Positions 1 to 7,780 of a DNA stretch of 34,092 nt are shown one piece after another. The position numbers and the translations under genes are program-made. Location of the stretch: NCBI RefSeq assembly GCF_000737785.1, contig NZ_JPRO01000029.1, forward strand, positions 1 through 34,092. Reading direction: 5' to 3'. The stretch is from Chryseobacterium luteum (lineage in GTDB: Bacteria; Bacteroidota; Bacteroidia; Flavobacteriales; Weeksellaceae). Each line of letters begins with the position of its first letter. The first letter of the stretch is position 1. The notes below the pieces were generated by a model. That model did not search any database. It was not told the DNA's origin and saw only the letters and a program-made list of their open reading frames with translations.

Positions 1-551
1 TCTTTGGAACCGTAGCCTTTAGCTGAATTCTGAACATTTCCTGCTACAAAAAATCCGAGATCGGTTGTTTGAATGACCGATCTGGCTTCTTCGTCGGAAG
101 AACTTCCCATTGTTTTCTGCCACAATTCATGCCCGAATTCATTCAGCCGGATGAGCCAGATATCTGATCCACCTTTGCTGTCGTCTTTCTTATCCAGACC
201 TTTTCCGGAATAGGAAGTCCCGGAAAGTAAAAAACCTCCGTCCTGTGTAGAAACAGCAGCAGATAAATAATCATGATTCTGACCAGAAATGTATTTTTCC
301 CAGACCTCCTGTCCCTGTTGATTCAATTTGATTATATGAAAATCGTAACCGTTATTTTGTTTATTTCCATCCTGAATTTTAGATGTTTGGATTGAGCTTC
401 CCGTAATGAGGTACTGCTGATCGATCGTTGCGGTCACCTGGCTTAAAAAATCCTGAGTGGATGATTTTATATCTTTCTGCCATAATACTTCCTGGGCAGA
501 CAATCCAAGAACTGTGCATAGAATACATGCACCAGAGTAAAGTTTATTCAT
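1..551 (-). CDS. Secreted repeat protein, N-terminal part only (runs off left edge)
   Basis: The frame opens with ATG at 551 and stays open to base 1, giving about 183 residues with no stop, so the C-terminus lies outside the window. It begins with a short hydrophobic signal peptide (MNKLYSGACILCTVLGLSAQ) ending in the SAQ cleavage pattern common in flavobacteria. The mature part shows at least two repeats of about 55 residues, each with a core like D-x-W/H-L/I-I-R/K-L-N followed by G-x-E-x-W-x-K and later D-G/L-G-F-x-x-x-G. This resembles beta-propeller or delta-60-like repeats of large Bacteroidetes surface proteins, many of which carry a C-terminal T9SS signal; that end is not visible here. 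A good -7/-33 promoter pair lies just upstream. Function unknown; exported location is well supported. Confidence 0.85.
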   Translation of the reverse strand, partial: MNKLYSGACILCTVLGLSAQEVLWQKDIKSSTQDFLSQVTATIDQQYLITGSSIQTSKIQDGNKQNNGYDFHIIKLNQQGQEVWEKYISGQNHDYLSAAVSTQDGGFLLSGTSYSGKGLDKKDDSKGGSDIWLIRLNEFGHELWQKTMGSSSDEEARSVIQTTDLGFFVAGNVQNSAKGYGSK

Positions 552-593
552 CTGTTTGTGTATTTAATATTAGTTTCATTTATAATTTTTCGG

Positions 594-622
594 CAAATTT
601 AACACTTTTTAACGTATTTCAA
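594..622 (-). promoter_or_regulatory. Bacteroidetes-type promoter for the secreted repeat protein
   Basis: On the minus strand the -7 element TAAATTTG (594-601) matches TAnnTTTG, and a TTG (620-622) lies 18 bases upstream of it. The predicted transcript start near 587 leaves a leader of about 36 bases before the ATG at 551. The rest of the 552-828 gap shows no gene I can support. Confidence 0.6.
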
Positions 623-828
623 GTCCCGTTAATGAGATTTAATATGAATCTTATCAATTACCGGTGTTTCAATGTTGTTATGAAACAAAGATATTGCGCG
701 AAAGCGACAGAACTTGTCGTGTTAAAAATAATTTGGCAAAGAATTATCCTCATCAATAAATAATATAAAATCAATCATTTAACTTAAAAAATTCAATTAC
801 TTGGCAAAACATAATACTATCTTTTACA

Positions 829-855
829 TTGGTATGATTTTTAGTATTACATTTG
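829..855 (+). promoter_or_regulatory. Bacteroidetes-type promoter of the DUF4407/protease operon
   Basis: The -7 element TACATTTG (848-855) matches TAnnTTTG, with TTG at 829-831 sixteen bases upstream. The last bases of the -7 element form the TTG at 853 that could be mistaken for a start codon. Since it lies inside the promoter, the real start should be the ATG at 871, leaving a very short leader. Confidence 0.6.
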
Positions 856-870
856 TATAAATTTTCAGTT

Positions 871-1941
871 ATGAAAACAAACCAACAAACTATAAATCAA
901 GCGAATCATAAAATAAACTGGTTCCAGAAGTTTCTGATGGTATGTTCCGGAGGAAACGTCCATATTTTAAGAAAGACCCCGAGTGAATGGAATAAATTTT
1001 CCGGAATTGGGGGAATCGTGTTGTTCACTGCCGTGTTTGCTACTCTGTCTGCAGGCTATGCAATGTATACCGTATTTGATAATGTCTGGACTTCTGTGGG
1101 GTTTGGGATCCTGTGGGGATTAATGATCTTCAACCTGGACCGTTATATTGTTTCCTCCATCAAAAAAACAGGTACATGGTGGAATCAGATTTTAATGGCT
1201 ATTCCCCGCCTGGTTTTAGCAACATTTTTAGGGATTATTATTTCTAAACCTTTGGAGCTTAAAATTTTTGAAAAAGAAGTTAACAAGCAGCTTAACACGA
1301 TAATACAACGAAATAAGAAACAGCTTCAGGGCGAAATGAGCGGCAGGATTCTTCAGCAAAGCGGGCCGTTCGAGACCGAAAAAAAACAGATTGCCGAAAA
1401 AACCGTACAGTATCAGAAAGCTTATGACTCCGCAACGGTAGAACTTGAAAAAGAAATCCTTGGCAAGCAGTCCGGGCTAACCAGTGGAAAAGAAGGCTAT
1501 GGCCCCAATGCAAAACGGAAACAGGAATTGAAGGAACAGCGTCGTCTGGATCTGGAAAATTTTCAGAAGCAGAATGCACCCAGACTTGAATACCTAGACA
1601 AAGAGATCTCCAAAGTTTACACAAATCTGGAAACAGAAAGAAAATCCTCGGAAACCTTTGAGGACAAATTCAACGGGTTTGCAGCAAGACTGCAGGCTTT
1701 GGACGAGCTGGGCAAAAATTCAGCAATCATTGGATTGGCCGCGGCATTTATTATGGGACTTTTTATCTGTCTTGAAATTTCTCCGGTCCTGGTAAAATTA
1801 ATATCCCACGTCGGTCCTTATGATTATCTGCTGGAAAAAACAGAAAATGATTTCAGGCTTTACTCTAAAGAAAAAATTGAAAAAGGAAATGCTTTAACTG
1901 ATTTCAGAATTGATGATTTTAAGGATAATTTAAAAAAATAG
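871..1941 (+). CDS. DUF4407 family membrane protein with central coiled coil
   Basis: The 356-residue protein fits the DUF4407 family. Hydrophobic segments lie near residues 44-64, 74-90 and 108-126. A long charged Lys/Glu/Gln-rich region at about 130-275, likely a coiled coil, follows, and a fourth membrane segment at about 285-308 precedes a charged C-terminal tail. Between segments two and three is the family-like NLDRYIVSSIKK stretch. The start is placed at ATG 871 rather than the in-frame TTG at 853, which lies inside the promoter. The gene ends 14 bases before an AAA-M41 protease gene, and a strong terminator follows that gene, so the two are likely co-transcribed. DUF4407 has no established biochemical role that I know of. 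Here it may anchor or gate the soluble protease; that is inference from gene order. Confidence 0.9.
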   Translation: MKTNQQTINQANHKINWFQKFLMVCSGGNVHILRKTPSEWNKFSGIGGIVLFTAVFATLSAGYAMYTVFDNVWTSVGFGILWGLMIFNLDRYIVSSIKKTGTWWNQILMAIPRLVLATFLGIIISKPLELKIFEKEVNKQLNTIIQRNKKQLQGEMSGRILQQSGPFETEKKQIAEKTVQYQKAYDSATVELEKEILGKQSGLTSGKEGYGPNAKRKQELKEQRRLDLENFQKQNAPRLEYLDKEISKVYTNLETERKSSETFEDKFNGFAARLQALDELGKNSAIIGLAAAFIMGLFICLEISPVLVKLISHVGPYDYLLEKTENDFRLYSKEKIEKGNALTDFRIDDFKDNLKK

Positions 1942-1955
1942 CGTATTTTTCACGC

Positions 1956-3818
1956 ATGATTATTGATAAAGAAGAGATCCGGAAGAAAAAGAAAAAGCTG
2001 GACGCATGCAAAATATTCCTGAAAAAAGAATTCATCGGAATTGACAAGATTATTGATGATTTAATGGAATACCTGCAGATCTGGTATCTGATGCCGGAAA
2101 TACTAACCCGCCCCGTAGTGATCAATCTATGGGGAATGACCGGCGTGGGAAAGACAGACCTTGTACGAAAAACGGTCCGGTTCCTGGAGTTCCAAAACCG
2201 TTTTGTAGAGATCGAACTGAGCAACAGCGATGAAACTTCATGGAGCAAAAGCATTTCTGATATTTTCCAAAGCAACCGCCTCAATGACGAAAAACCAAGC
2301 ATTGTGCTGTTTGATGAAATCCAGAGGTTTAATACAATAGATGCCGACGGGATTCCTGTACCGCAGACAAAGTTTACTGATTTCTGGGAACTTTTAAGTG
2401 ATGGAAGGCTGAGCAGAAGGGAGCGCGATGACCTTGAACACTATCTGTTCTCGTATCTTTTGCGTAAAAAAGAAAATGAACGGCGCAAAATAAACGGCGA
2501 ATCCGAAATGGATGAGAATCCTTACCTGAATCTCTGGGATGCCAAAGAGCTGAAAAAGTACCTCAGCATGGAAGATGATGTGATGAGCATCATTGATATG
2601 AAGGAAGAAGACATGATCAAGCTGATCCTAAAGAAGCAGAAGGAGAAAAAAATCTATGAACCGGTAGACTACAGTAAAATGCTGATCATCATCAGCGGAA
2701 ATCTGGATGAAGCTTTTCAAATGTCCCGTGAAACCAGCGAGGCAGATATAGATGCCAACATTTACCATGCATTCACAAAGAAAATAACTGTTGTTGATAT
2801 AAAAAATGCACTGTCCAGGAAATTCCGCCCGGAACAGGTAGCCAGATTTGGAAATATTCATTTAATTTATTTTTCATTAAAAACAGAGGATTTTCAGCAG
2901 CTCATCCAAAGAGAGATCAATAATCTTAAAACTAAGACCAGGTCAAAATTTGGCATCAGCTTAAAAATCAGCAAAAACATCAATGACCTGATCTATAGAA
3001 ACGGAGTCTTTCCCGTGCAGGGCGTACGTCCTGTATTCAGCAGTGTGGTTGACATTCTGGACACAAACCTCAGCAAATTTCTGTTTGAAGCCATCATCAA
3101 TGATGATAAAACGATTGAAATTGATTACCTGCTGGAACAGAAAACAATCACTGGAAAAATAGGAAAACGCAGTGTTGAGATTCCTTACACCGGGCGGATC
3201 GACAGTATACGCCAGGCCAGTCAGCAGGACGCAGTAGCCAACATCAGTGTTCATGAATGCGGACATGCCGTTTCATATATGCTTTATACAGGTTTTGCTC
3301 CATTACAGCTGAAAAGCAAAGTAGCCAGCAGCTATGCCGCTGGATTTACATTTCCGCATCAGATCCATGATACGAAGGAAAGTATTCTGGACAGAATTAA
3401 GATTTATCTGGCTGGCGGTATTGCCGAAGAAATTATCTTTGGAGAAAATAATGCAAGCATAGGAAGAAGCCATGACCGGGAACAGGCCACCATGCTGGCC
3501 ACCGATTATATCAGGAAATACGGATTTGATGAAGAATATCAGGCGACCTACAGTATAGAAGATTATCCGCACCGTATGCAGCACAATATTACGGATAAAA
3601 AAATTGAAAAGCTGATGCAGGATCTTGCTAAAAAAACGAGGGAAGATCTGATTCTTCATTTAGACCTTCTGAAAAACATGAGTATCGAACTCAGCAAAAA
3701 AGGCAGCATGCTGCCTAAAGAAATCTACCTGACCGCGAAAAAGCACCATTTGGAAGTGAGCATCAAAGAAGAAGGGCATCTGCATATTGCAGAATATCAT
3801 AAGTTGCTTGGTCAATAG
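1956..3818 (+). CDS. AAA ATPase fused to M41 (FtsH-type) zinc metalloprotease
   Basis: This 620-residue protein joins two recognisable parts. The ATPase has Walker A GMTGVGKT (60-67), Walker B IVLFDE (116-121), a sensor-1-like Asn in IIISGN (about 249), a ClpB/HslU-like arginine-finger stretch FRPEQVARFG (291-299) and a GVRP sensor-2 motif (356-359). A charged insertion lies at about 150-230. The C-terminal part has the M41 motif HECGH (433-437) and the third zinc ligand candidate Asp507 in GRSHDREQ, inside a conserved FtsH-like block (AGGIAEEIIFG). Unlike FtsH it has no membrane segments, and its ATPase looks more Clp-like than FtsH-like. It is predicted to be an ATP-driven cytoplasmic protease. 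The DUF4407 membrane protein 14 bases upstream is the likely partner. Substrate unknown. Confidence 0.88.
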   Translation: MIIDKEEIRKKKKKLDACKIFLKKEFIGIDKIIDDLMEYLQIWYLMPEILTRPVVINLWGMTGVGKTDLVRKTVRFLEFQNRFVEIELSNSDETSWSKSISDIFQSNRLNDEKPSIVLFDEIQRFNTIDADGIPVPQTKFTDFWELLSDGRLSRRERDDLEHYLFSYLLRKKENERRKINGESEMDENPYLNLWDAKELKKYLSMEDDVMSIIDMKEEDMIKLILKKQKEKKIYEPVDYSKMLIIISGNLDEAFQMSRETSEADIDANIYHAFTKKITVVDIKNALSRKFRPEQVARFGNIHLIYFSLKTEDFQQLIQREINNLKTKTRSKFGISLKISKNINDLIYRNGVFPVQGVRPVFSSVVDILDTNLSKFLFEAIINDDKTIEIDYLLEQKTITGKIGKRSVEIPYTGRIDSIRQASQQDAVANISVHECGHAVSYMLYTGFAPLQLKSKVASSYAAGFTFPHQIHDTKESILDRIKIYLAGGIAEEIIFGENNASIGRSHDREQATMLATDYIRKYGFDEEYQATYSIEDYPHRMQHNITDKKIEKLMQDLAKKTREDLILHLDLLKNMSIELSKKGSMLPKEIYLTAKKHHLEVSIKEEGHLHIAEYHKLLGQ

Positions 3819-3861
3819 ATAAAAAAATCTGTAATAATACCATTTAGCATTAATAACATCT

Positions 3862-3890
3862 AACCTTTCAATTAATTTGAAAGGTTTTTT
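3862..3890 (+). terminator. Intrinsic terminator after the DUF4407/protease operon
   Basis: A perfect 10-bp stem (AACCTTTCAA with TTGAAAGGTT) and 5-base loop are followed at once by a T-run. It lies 43 bases after the protease stop codon. Confidence 0.85.
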
Positions 3891-3950
3891 CTTTCTATAA
3901 TTAGTTTATGCGAAATATTTTATAATTTTACCCCACTTAAACTAATCATC

Positions 3951-4541
3951 ATGAAAAACTTAATTTTAGTCTTCACACTGCTTGTAAGCTGTGCATTCAC
4001 ACCTACTTTAAAAGCACAAATGGATCCTTATCTGGGACAAATCATTTTTGTTCCTTACAACAGAACTCCTGTTGGATGGGCAGAATGCAACGGCCAGCTC
4101 ATGTCTATTAACCAGAACCAAGCTCTTTTTTCTTTACTGGGAACAACTTTCGGAGGAAACGGAATTAGTACTTTTGCCTTACCTGATATGAGGGGAAGAT
4201 CCCCTATTTCCCTGGGCCAGGGCCAGGGAAGCGTCTACAATTATGTTGTGGGTGAGACAGGAGGCAGTGAAACCGTTACATTAAACCAGATGCAGATGCC
4301 AGTGCATAGCCATACCGTAAATGCAGTAACCGCTGAAGGAAACCAGAATACACCAACAGGAAACCTTCCCGCAGACACCAAACTTCTGGACAAAGAGTAT
4401 TCTGATGCGAACGCCAACACAACGATGAAGTCTACTATGGTGAATCCGGCAGGAGGATCTCAGCCTCATGAAAACAGATCGCCTTTCCTTACCTTGAGAT
4501 GCATTATTGCCACACAGGGTATTTATCCATCTTTTAATTAA
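3951..4541 (+). CDS. Exported phage tail-collar domain protein
   Basis: The protein has 196 residues. A signal peptide of about 22 residues ends in LKAQ. The mature part carries a tail-collar domain: FVPYNRTPVGWAECNGQ, then LFSLLGTTFGG and FALPDMRGRSPI, the core of Pfam Tail_Collar (PF07484) seen in microcystin-dependent and short tail-fibre proteins. The rest is Gly/Asn/Thr-rich and ends in an LTLRCIIATQG block typical of this family. No other phage genes lie nearby, and the signal peptide argues for a cell-surface or secreted role rather than a virion part. The next gene starts six bases downstream, so the two are probably one transcript. The terminator at 5272 would end both. The function of such exported collar proteins is not established. 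Confidence 0.88.
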   Translation: MKNLILVFTLLVSCAFTPTLKAQMDPYLGQIIFVPYNRTPVGWAECNGQLMSINQNQALFSLLGTTFGGNGISTFALPDMRGRSPISLGQGQGSVYNYVVGETGGSETVTLNQMQMPVHSHTVNAVTAEGNQNTPTGNLPADTKLLDKEYSDANANTTMKSTMVNPAGGSQPHENRSPFLTLRCIIATQGIYPSFN

Positions 4542-4547
4542 TAAGTT

Positions 4548-5231
4548 ATGAAAACTCTATACTTATTAGCCATAGCTATTGGGAGTTCGGTCGCCGCACA
4601 GACGATCACTTTCAATGGGTGTCACAATCTGTTTGACGACCAAAACTTTATTTTCACCAAAACAGGAGTTGATTCAAATAGTAAAAACATTTATATCACA
4701 ACACCTGTGGACGGCCAGCCCTGCGGCGGATTAGGAACATGTGAATTTAAAATACAGTGGAATAACTCCCTTAACAGATGGGAATTTCTTGCTGATGAAG
4801 GAAACGGGACCTTTACCAGTCCTATCCTGATGTATTATAATGCAACAGGAAACAGCGTGAGCCCAAGACCGCCAAGCAATACTTTTGGAGCATGGATGGA
4901 AAATACAGCAGCAACAGGCGGACAGTGCGGAGGAAGCCTTACAGGCGCAAACTCTACAATGACGGGGGATGTACACAGTTCTTCGCTCGCAACATCGGAT
5001 GTTACAAAATCCAGGATCCAGATTTTCCCTAACCCTGTTTCGGATATTATCCGTATTTCGGGAATTGATAACGGGCATACGATACAAATCTATAATGTAG
5101 ACGGAAGGCTGATAAGAACCGGTGCATTTGATCAGAAGATCGATGTTTCCAATCTATCTGCAGGAGTTTATGTTTTAAAAATTACTACTAAAAAGTTCGA
5201 ATCTCATGAATTTAAATTCGTGAAAAAATAG
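4548..5231 (+). CDS. Secreted protein with T9SS type A sorting domain
   Basis: This 227-residue protein has an N-terminal signal peptide (MKTLYLLAIAIGSSVAAQ). A cysteine-containing beta-rich middle region (about 19-150) has no family I recognise. The last 75 residues are a clear T9SS type A C-terminal domain: IFPNPVSDIIRISG, IQIYNVDGRLIR, IDVSNLSAGVYVLKI and a final FKFVKK. It should cross the outer membrane by the type IX system and be released or anchored at the surface. It follows the tail-collar gene by six bases and precedes a strong terminator. The pairing suggests the two exported products work together, perhaps as a surface structure; that is inference. Confidence 0.9.
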   Translation: MKTLYLLAIAIGSSVAAQTITFNGCHNLFDDQNFIFTKTGVDSNSKNIYITTPVDGQPCGGLGTCEFKIQWNNSLNRWEFLADEGNGTFTSPILMYYNATGNSVSPRPPSNTFGAWMENTAATGGQCGGSLTGANSTMTGDVHSSSLATSDVTKSRIQIFPNPVSDIIRISGIDNGHTIQIYNVDGRLIRTGAFDQKIDVSNLSAGVYVLKITTKKFESHEFKFVKK

Positions 5232-5271
5232 AGAGAGATAATGTTTATAGCATTAAATTGAATATTGATAC

Positions 5272-5302
5272 AGCCTTCGGAATTCTCTGAAGGCTATTTT
5301 TT
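5272..5302 (+). terminator. Intrinsic terminator after the T9SS cargo gene
   Basis: A 10-bp stem (AGCCTTCGGA with TCTGAAGGCT, one G-T pair), the four-base loop ATTC, and a T-run at 5297-5302. Confidence 0.85.
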
Positions 5303-5330
5303 AGGGAACATTTTTTGCTGACAATCTTAT

Positions 5331-5528
5331 ATGCCCTCAAGTGTTGTCAGCAGCTATATTTATTTTCCGGAGACTGAAATATTAAGAATCATTTATCAGT
5401 CCGGAGCTGTTTATGATTATCTGAAAGTACCGATATCCATATCTGAAAAATTCAGGGAGGCCAGATCAAAAGGGAGATTTCTGAACAGTGTTATAAAGCC
5501 AAGATTTAAATATATTAAGATCAGCTGA
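5331..5528 (+). CDS. KTSC domain-containing small protein
   Basis: This 65-residue protein matches the KTSC family (PF13619) over its whole length. It has an N-terminal SSVVSSYIYFPETEILRIIYQSG strand pair (shown here by its key residues SSVVSS and LRIIYQSG), then VYDYLKVP and a C-terminal FREARSKGRFLNSVIKPRFKY block. Members are single-domain, probably cytosolic, sometimes fused to tRNA-synthetase-like proteins; no molecular role is firmly known. The gene starts 29 bases after the preceding terminator, so it probably has its own promoter. It faces guaB, with a bidirectional hairpin between them. Confidence 0.85.
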   Translation: MPSSVVSSYIYFPETEILRIIYQSGAVYDYLKVPISISEKFREARSKGRFLNSVIKPRFKYIKIS

Positions 5529-5563
5529 CAAAATTTTATGATAAATCAGCTCTTATTTCCATA

Positions 5564-5595
5564 AAAAATGCCATACAGATTTGTACGGCATTTTT
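5564..5595. terminator. Bidirectional terminator between KTSC gene and guaB
   Basis: Stem AAAAATGCC (5564-5572) with GGCATTTTT (5587-5595), continued after one mismatch by TACA/TGTA around a GATT loop. A-run and T-run on either side make it usable from both strands. Confidence 0.8.
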
Positions 5596-5620
5596 CAATT
5601 TTTATATCCTTAAATATATT

Positions 5621-7081
5621 CTAGAAAGAATAATTCGGTGCTTCCTGAGTGATAATTACATCATGCGGGTGAGATTCTTTCAATCCGCTTCCGGTGATCA
5701 TCACCATTTTGGTATCTTTCTGTAAAGCTTCAATATCTTTAGCTCCACAGTATCCCATACCTGCTCTTAAACCTCCGGTCAGCTGGAAGATCACATCTTC
5801 TAACTTTCCTTTGTGCGGCACTCTTCCCTCAATTCCTTCCGGAACGAATTTTTTAGCTTCACTCTGGAAATATCTTTCTTTTCCTCCTCTTTTCATAGCG
5901 GAAAGGCTTCCCATTCCCTGATAAGATTTGAATTTTCTTCCCTGGAAGATAATTTCCTCTCCCGGAGCTTCATCAGTTCCGGCTAAAAGAGAACCCAGCA
6001 TTACGGCTCCTGCCCCACTTGCAATAGCTTTTACAATATCTCCGGAAAGCTTAATCCCTCCGTCAGCAATTACCGTTACATTTTGGGATGCTGCATATTC
6101 GTAAACATTGTAAATAGCAGATAGCTGAGGAACTCCTACTCCTGCAACAACTCTCGTTGTACAGATAGAACCGGGGCCAACTCCTACTTTAAGAACGTTT
6201 GCACCTGCTTCAATAAGATCTTTGGCTGCCTCAGCGGTCACAATATTTCCTCCTACGATATCCAGATCAGGATAGGTTCTTCTGATTTCTGAAATTTTGT
6301 CCAGAACTCCCTTGGAATGTCCGTGTGCGGAATCAATGGCCACGATATCAACACCGGCATTTACCAATGCTGCAATTCTGTCCATCGTATCTTCTCCGAC
6401 ACCTACTCCGGCGCCTACGATAAGACGTCCTTTGTGATCTTTATTTGAGTTCGGGTATTCTAACTGATTGTCAATATCCTTAATCGTAATTAATCCTACC
6501 AGCTTATTGTCTTTATCCACAATCGGAAGCTTTTCTACTCTGCTTTTAAGAAGAATTTCCTTAGCCTTTTCAAGGTTGGTGTTTTTATCGGAAGTGATGA
6601 GGTTTTCTTTGGTCATGATCTCTTCCACCTTCATATCCAGATTTTCTTGGTATTTTACATCTCTGTTGGTGATAATTCCGATCAGTACATTATCTGCATC
6701 TACTACAGGAAGACCGGAAATTTTATATTTGGCCATAGTTTCCTTTGCTTCAGCCAACGTGTGATCTTTTGAAAGGGTAACAGGATCAGAGATCATCCCG
6801 TTTTCTGAACGTTTTACACGGTTTACCTGTGCAGCCTGCTCAGCGATCGTCATGTTCTTATGAATAAAGCCCAAACCTCCCACTCTTGCCAGAGCAATAG
6901 CGAGATCTCCTTCGGTAACTGTATCCATCGCAGCAGAAACTATCGGAACATTCAGTGTAATTTTGTCGGTAAGTCTTGATTTTAATGATACCTGGTTAGG
7001 TAAAACTTCGGAATAAGAAGGGACTAGAAGAACGTCATCGAAAGTGATGGCTGTCTCTACAATTTTGTTATGAATAGACAT
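5621..7081 (-). CDS. guaB: Inosine-5'-monophosphate dehydrogenase
   Basis: This 486-residue protein is full length for bacterial IMPDH. It oxidises IMP to XMP with NAD+, the committed step of guanine nucleotide synthesis, in the cytosol. The N-terminal TIM-barrel start FDDVLLVPSYSEV is present. Two CBS domains lie at about 95-205, with an ITNRDVK turn and VGLITIKDI. The catalytic loop GPGSICTTR places the nucleophile Cys at residue 307. The flap GMGSLSAMKRGG is followed by the Arg-Tyr pair at 403-404. The C-terminal GGLRAGMGYCGA is also present. All key residues are intact. It is transcribed alone, with a -7 element immediately upstream and the shared terminator downstream. Confidence 0.98.
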   Translation of the reverse strand: MSIHNKIVETAITFDDVLLVPSYSEVLPNQVSLKSRLTDKITLNVPIVSAAMDTVTEGDLAIALARVGGLGFIHKNMTIAEQAAQVNRVKRSENGMISDPVTLSKDHTLAEAKETMAKYKISGLPVVDADNVLIGIITNRDVKYQENLDMKVEEIMTKENLITSDKNTNLEKAKEILLKSRVEKLPIVDKDNKLVGLITIKDIDNQLEYPNSNKDHKGRLIVGAGVGVGEDTMDRIAALVNAGVDIVAIDSAHGHSKGVLDKISEIRRTYPDLDIVGGNIVTAEAAKDLIEAGANVLKVGVGPGSICTTRVVAGVGVPQLSAIYNVYEYAASQNVTVIADGGIKLSGDIVKAIASGAGAVMLGSLLAGTDEAPGEEIIFQGRKFKSYQGMGSLSAMKRGGKERYFQSEAKKFVPEGIEGRVPHKGKLEDVIFQLTGGLRAGMGYCGAKDIEALQKDTKMVMITGSGLKESHPHDVIITQEAPNYSF

Positions 7082-7095
7082 CTTTACTTTCTTTG

Positions 7096-7103
7096 CAAAA
7101 TTA
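7096..7103 (-). promoter_or_regulatory. Probable guaB -7 element
   Basis: On the minus strand TAATTTTG matches TAnnTTTG and ends 15 bases upstream of the guaB ATG, predicting a leader of only a few bases. No clear -33 TTG is found at the usual spacing, so support is moderate. Confidence 0.45.
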
Positions 7104-7173
7104 GGCTATTTTAGTGAGATATGAAAATCCTTTTCAATAGTTTAAATAAAATTTAATAATCAATAACTTAAAT

Positions 7174-7200
7174 GAAAAAACCGCTCTTATGAGGAGCGGT
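7174..7200 (-). terminator. Terminator of the ECF sigma/DUF4252 operon
   Basis: Stem ACCGCTC (7180-7186) with GAGCGGT (7194-7200). Read on the minus strand it is followed by a T-run (A-run 7174-7180 on the plus strand), about 70 bases after the DUF4252 stop. Confidence 0.75.
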
Positions 7201-7267
7201 CATCGTACAAAATAATTAGTATAGTATGAAACTACTTGATTTTATCTTTATAAATGCATGAACAAGA

Positions 7268-7777
7268 TTATTTATCCGCCGCTGCATTAATCACTTTTGA
7301 AATATCATCTGCTGTAAAGCTCCCTTTCACATCCACGAAAACCAGTTCTTTACCTGAATTTACGGTGATCATCATGTTTTTAATGGTTTCTCCGTTCTGT
7401 TTTACCCTTACATTGACATTTTCGCCGTTGTGCTTTATGGTAGCCCAATCTTCAAAGTTATTGTCATTTAAATAACGGGAATAATCATTCAGCATATCTT
7501 TGCTTCCGTTATCTACTGTCATCACTTTTATTTTTGAAACTTTTTTAACCAAAGCAATGACTTCTTCATTTTCGCCGTCTTCCTTCAAAGCTCTTTTAAT
7601 AAAAGGTTTCACCATAAATACTGGTACATTGAAGCTCGCAAATCGTGCTCCTTTAAAATCATATCCTGACTGCTTAAAGAAATCCATATTGGGCTTTCCT
7701 GAAACAATACATGACTGAAGGATAAGCAGTGTAAAGATTCCTAAAAAAATGTTTTTTAAAGTTTTCATGGTCATCAT
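7268..7777 (-). CDS. DUF4252 domain exported protein
   Basis: This 169-residue protein has a signal peptide with a possible lipobox (LLILQSC), so it may be a lipoprotein. The rest fits DUF4252: an N-terminal stretch with GARFASFNVPVFMVKPFIKRAL, then VKKVSKIKVMTVDNGSKD, and a C-terminal GKELVFVDVKGSFTADDISKVI block. Its start lies three bases after the stop of the upstream GIN/DUF4252 gene, and three Met codons (7777, 7774, 7769) compete, so the exact start is uncertain. It is the last gene of an operon led by an ECF sigma factor. DUF4252 proteins often sit in such operons in Bacteroidetes; their activity is unknown. A cell-envelope role is inferred. Confidence 0.88.
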   Translation of the reverse strand: MMTMKTLKNIFLGIFTLLILQSCIVSGKPNMDFFKQSGYDFKGARFASFNVPVFMVKPFIKRALKEDGENEEVIALVKKVSKIKVMTVDNGSKDMLNDYSRYLNDNNFEDWATIKHNGENVNVRVKQNGETIKNMMITVNSGKELVFVDVKGSFTADDISKVINAAADK

Positions 7778-7780
7778 TTT

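Noticed and set aside
428..763. Plus-strand open frame of 111 codons near the left edge
   Set aside because: It lies opposite the start and promoter of the secreted repeat protein and has no protein-like composition.
853..870. TTG start for the DUF4407 gene
   Set aside because: The codon is part of the TAnnTTTG promoter element; ATG 871 is the sensible start.
1292..1624. Long minus-strand frame inside the DUF4407 gene
   Set aside because: Antisense shadow of the coiled-coil region; Arg/Ser/Cys-rich with no domain.
3951..4541. Prophage remnant
   Set aside because: Only a collar domain is present, with a signal peptide; no integrase, capsid, tail or lysis genes nearby.
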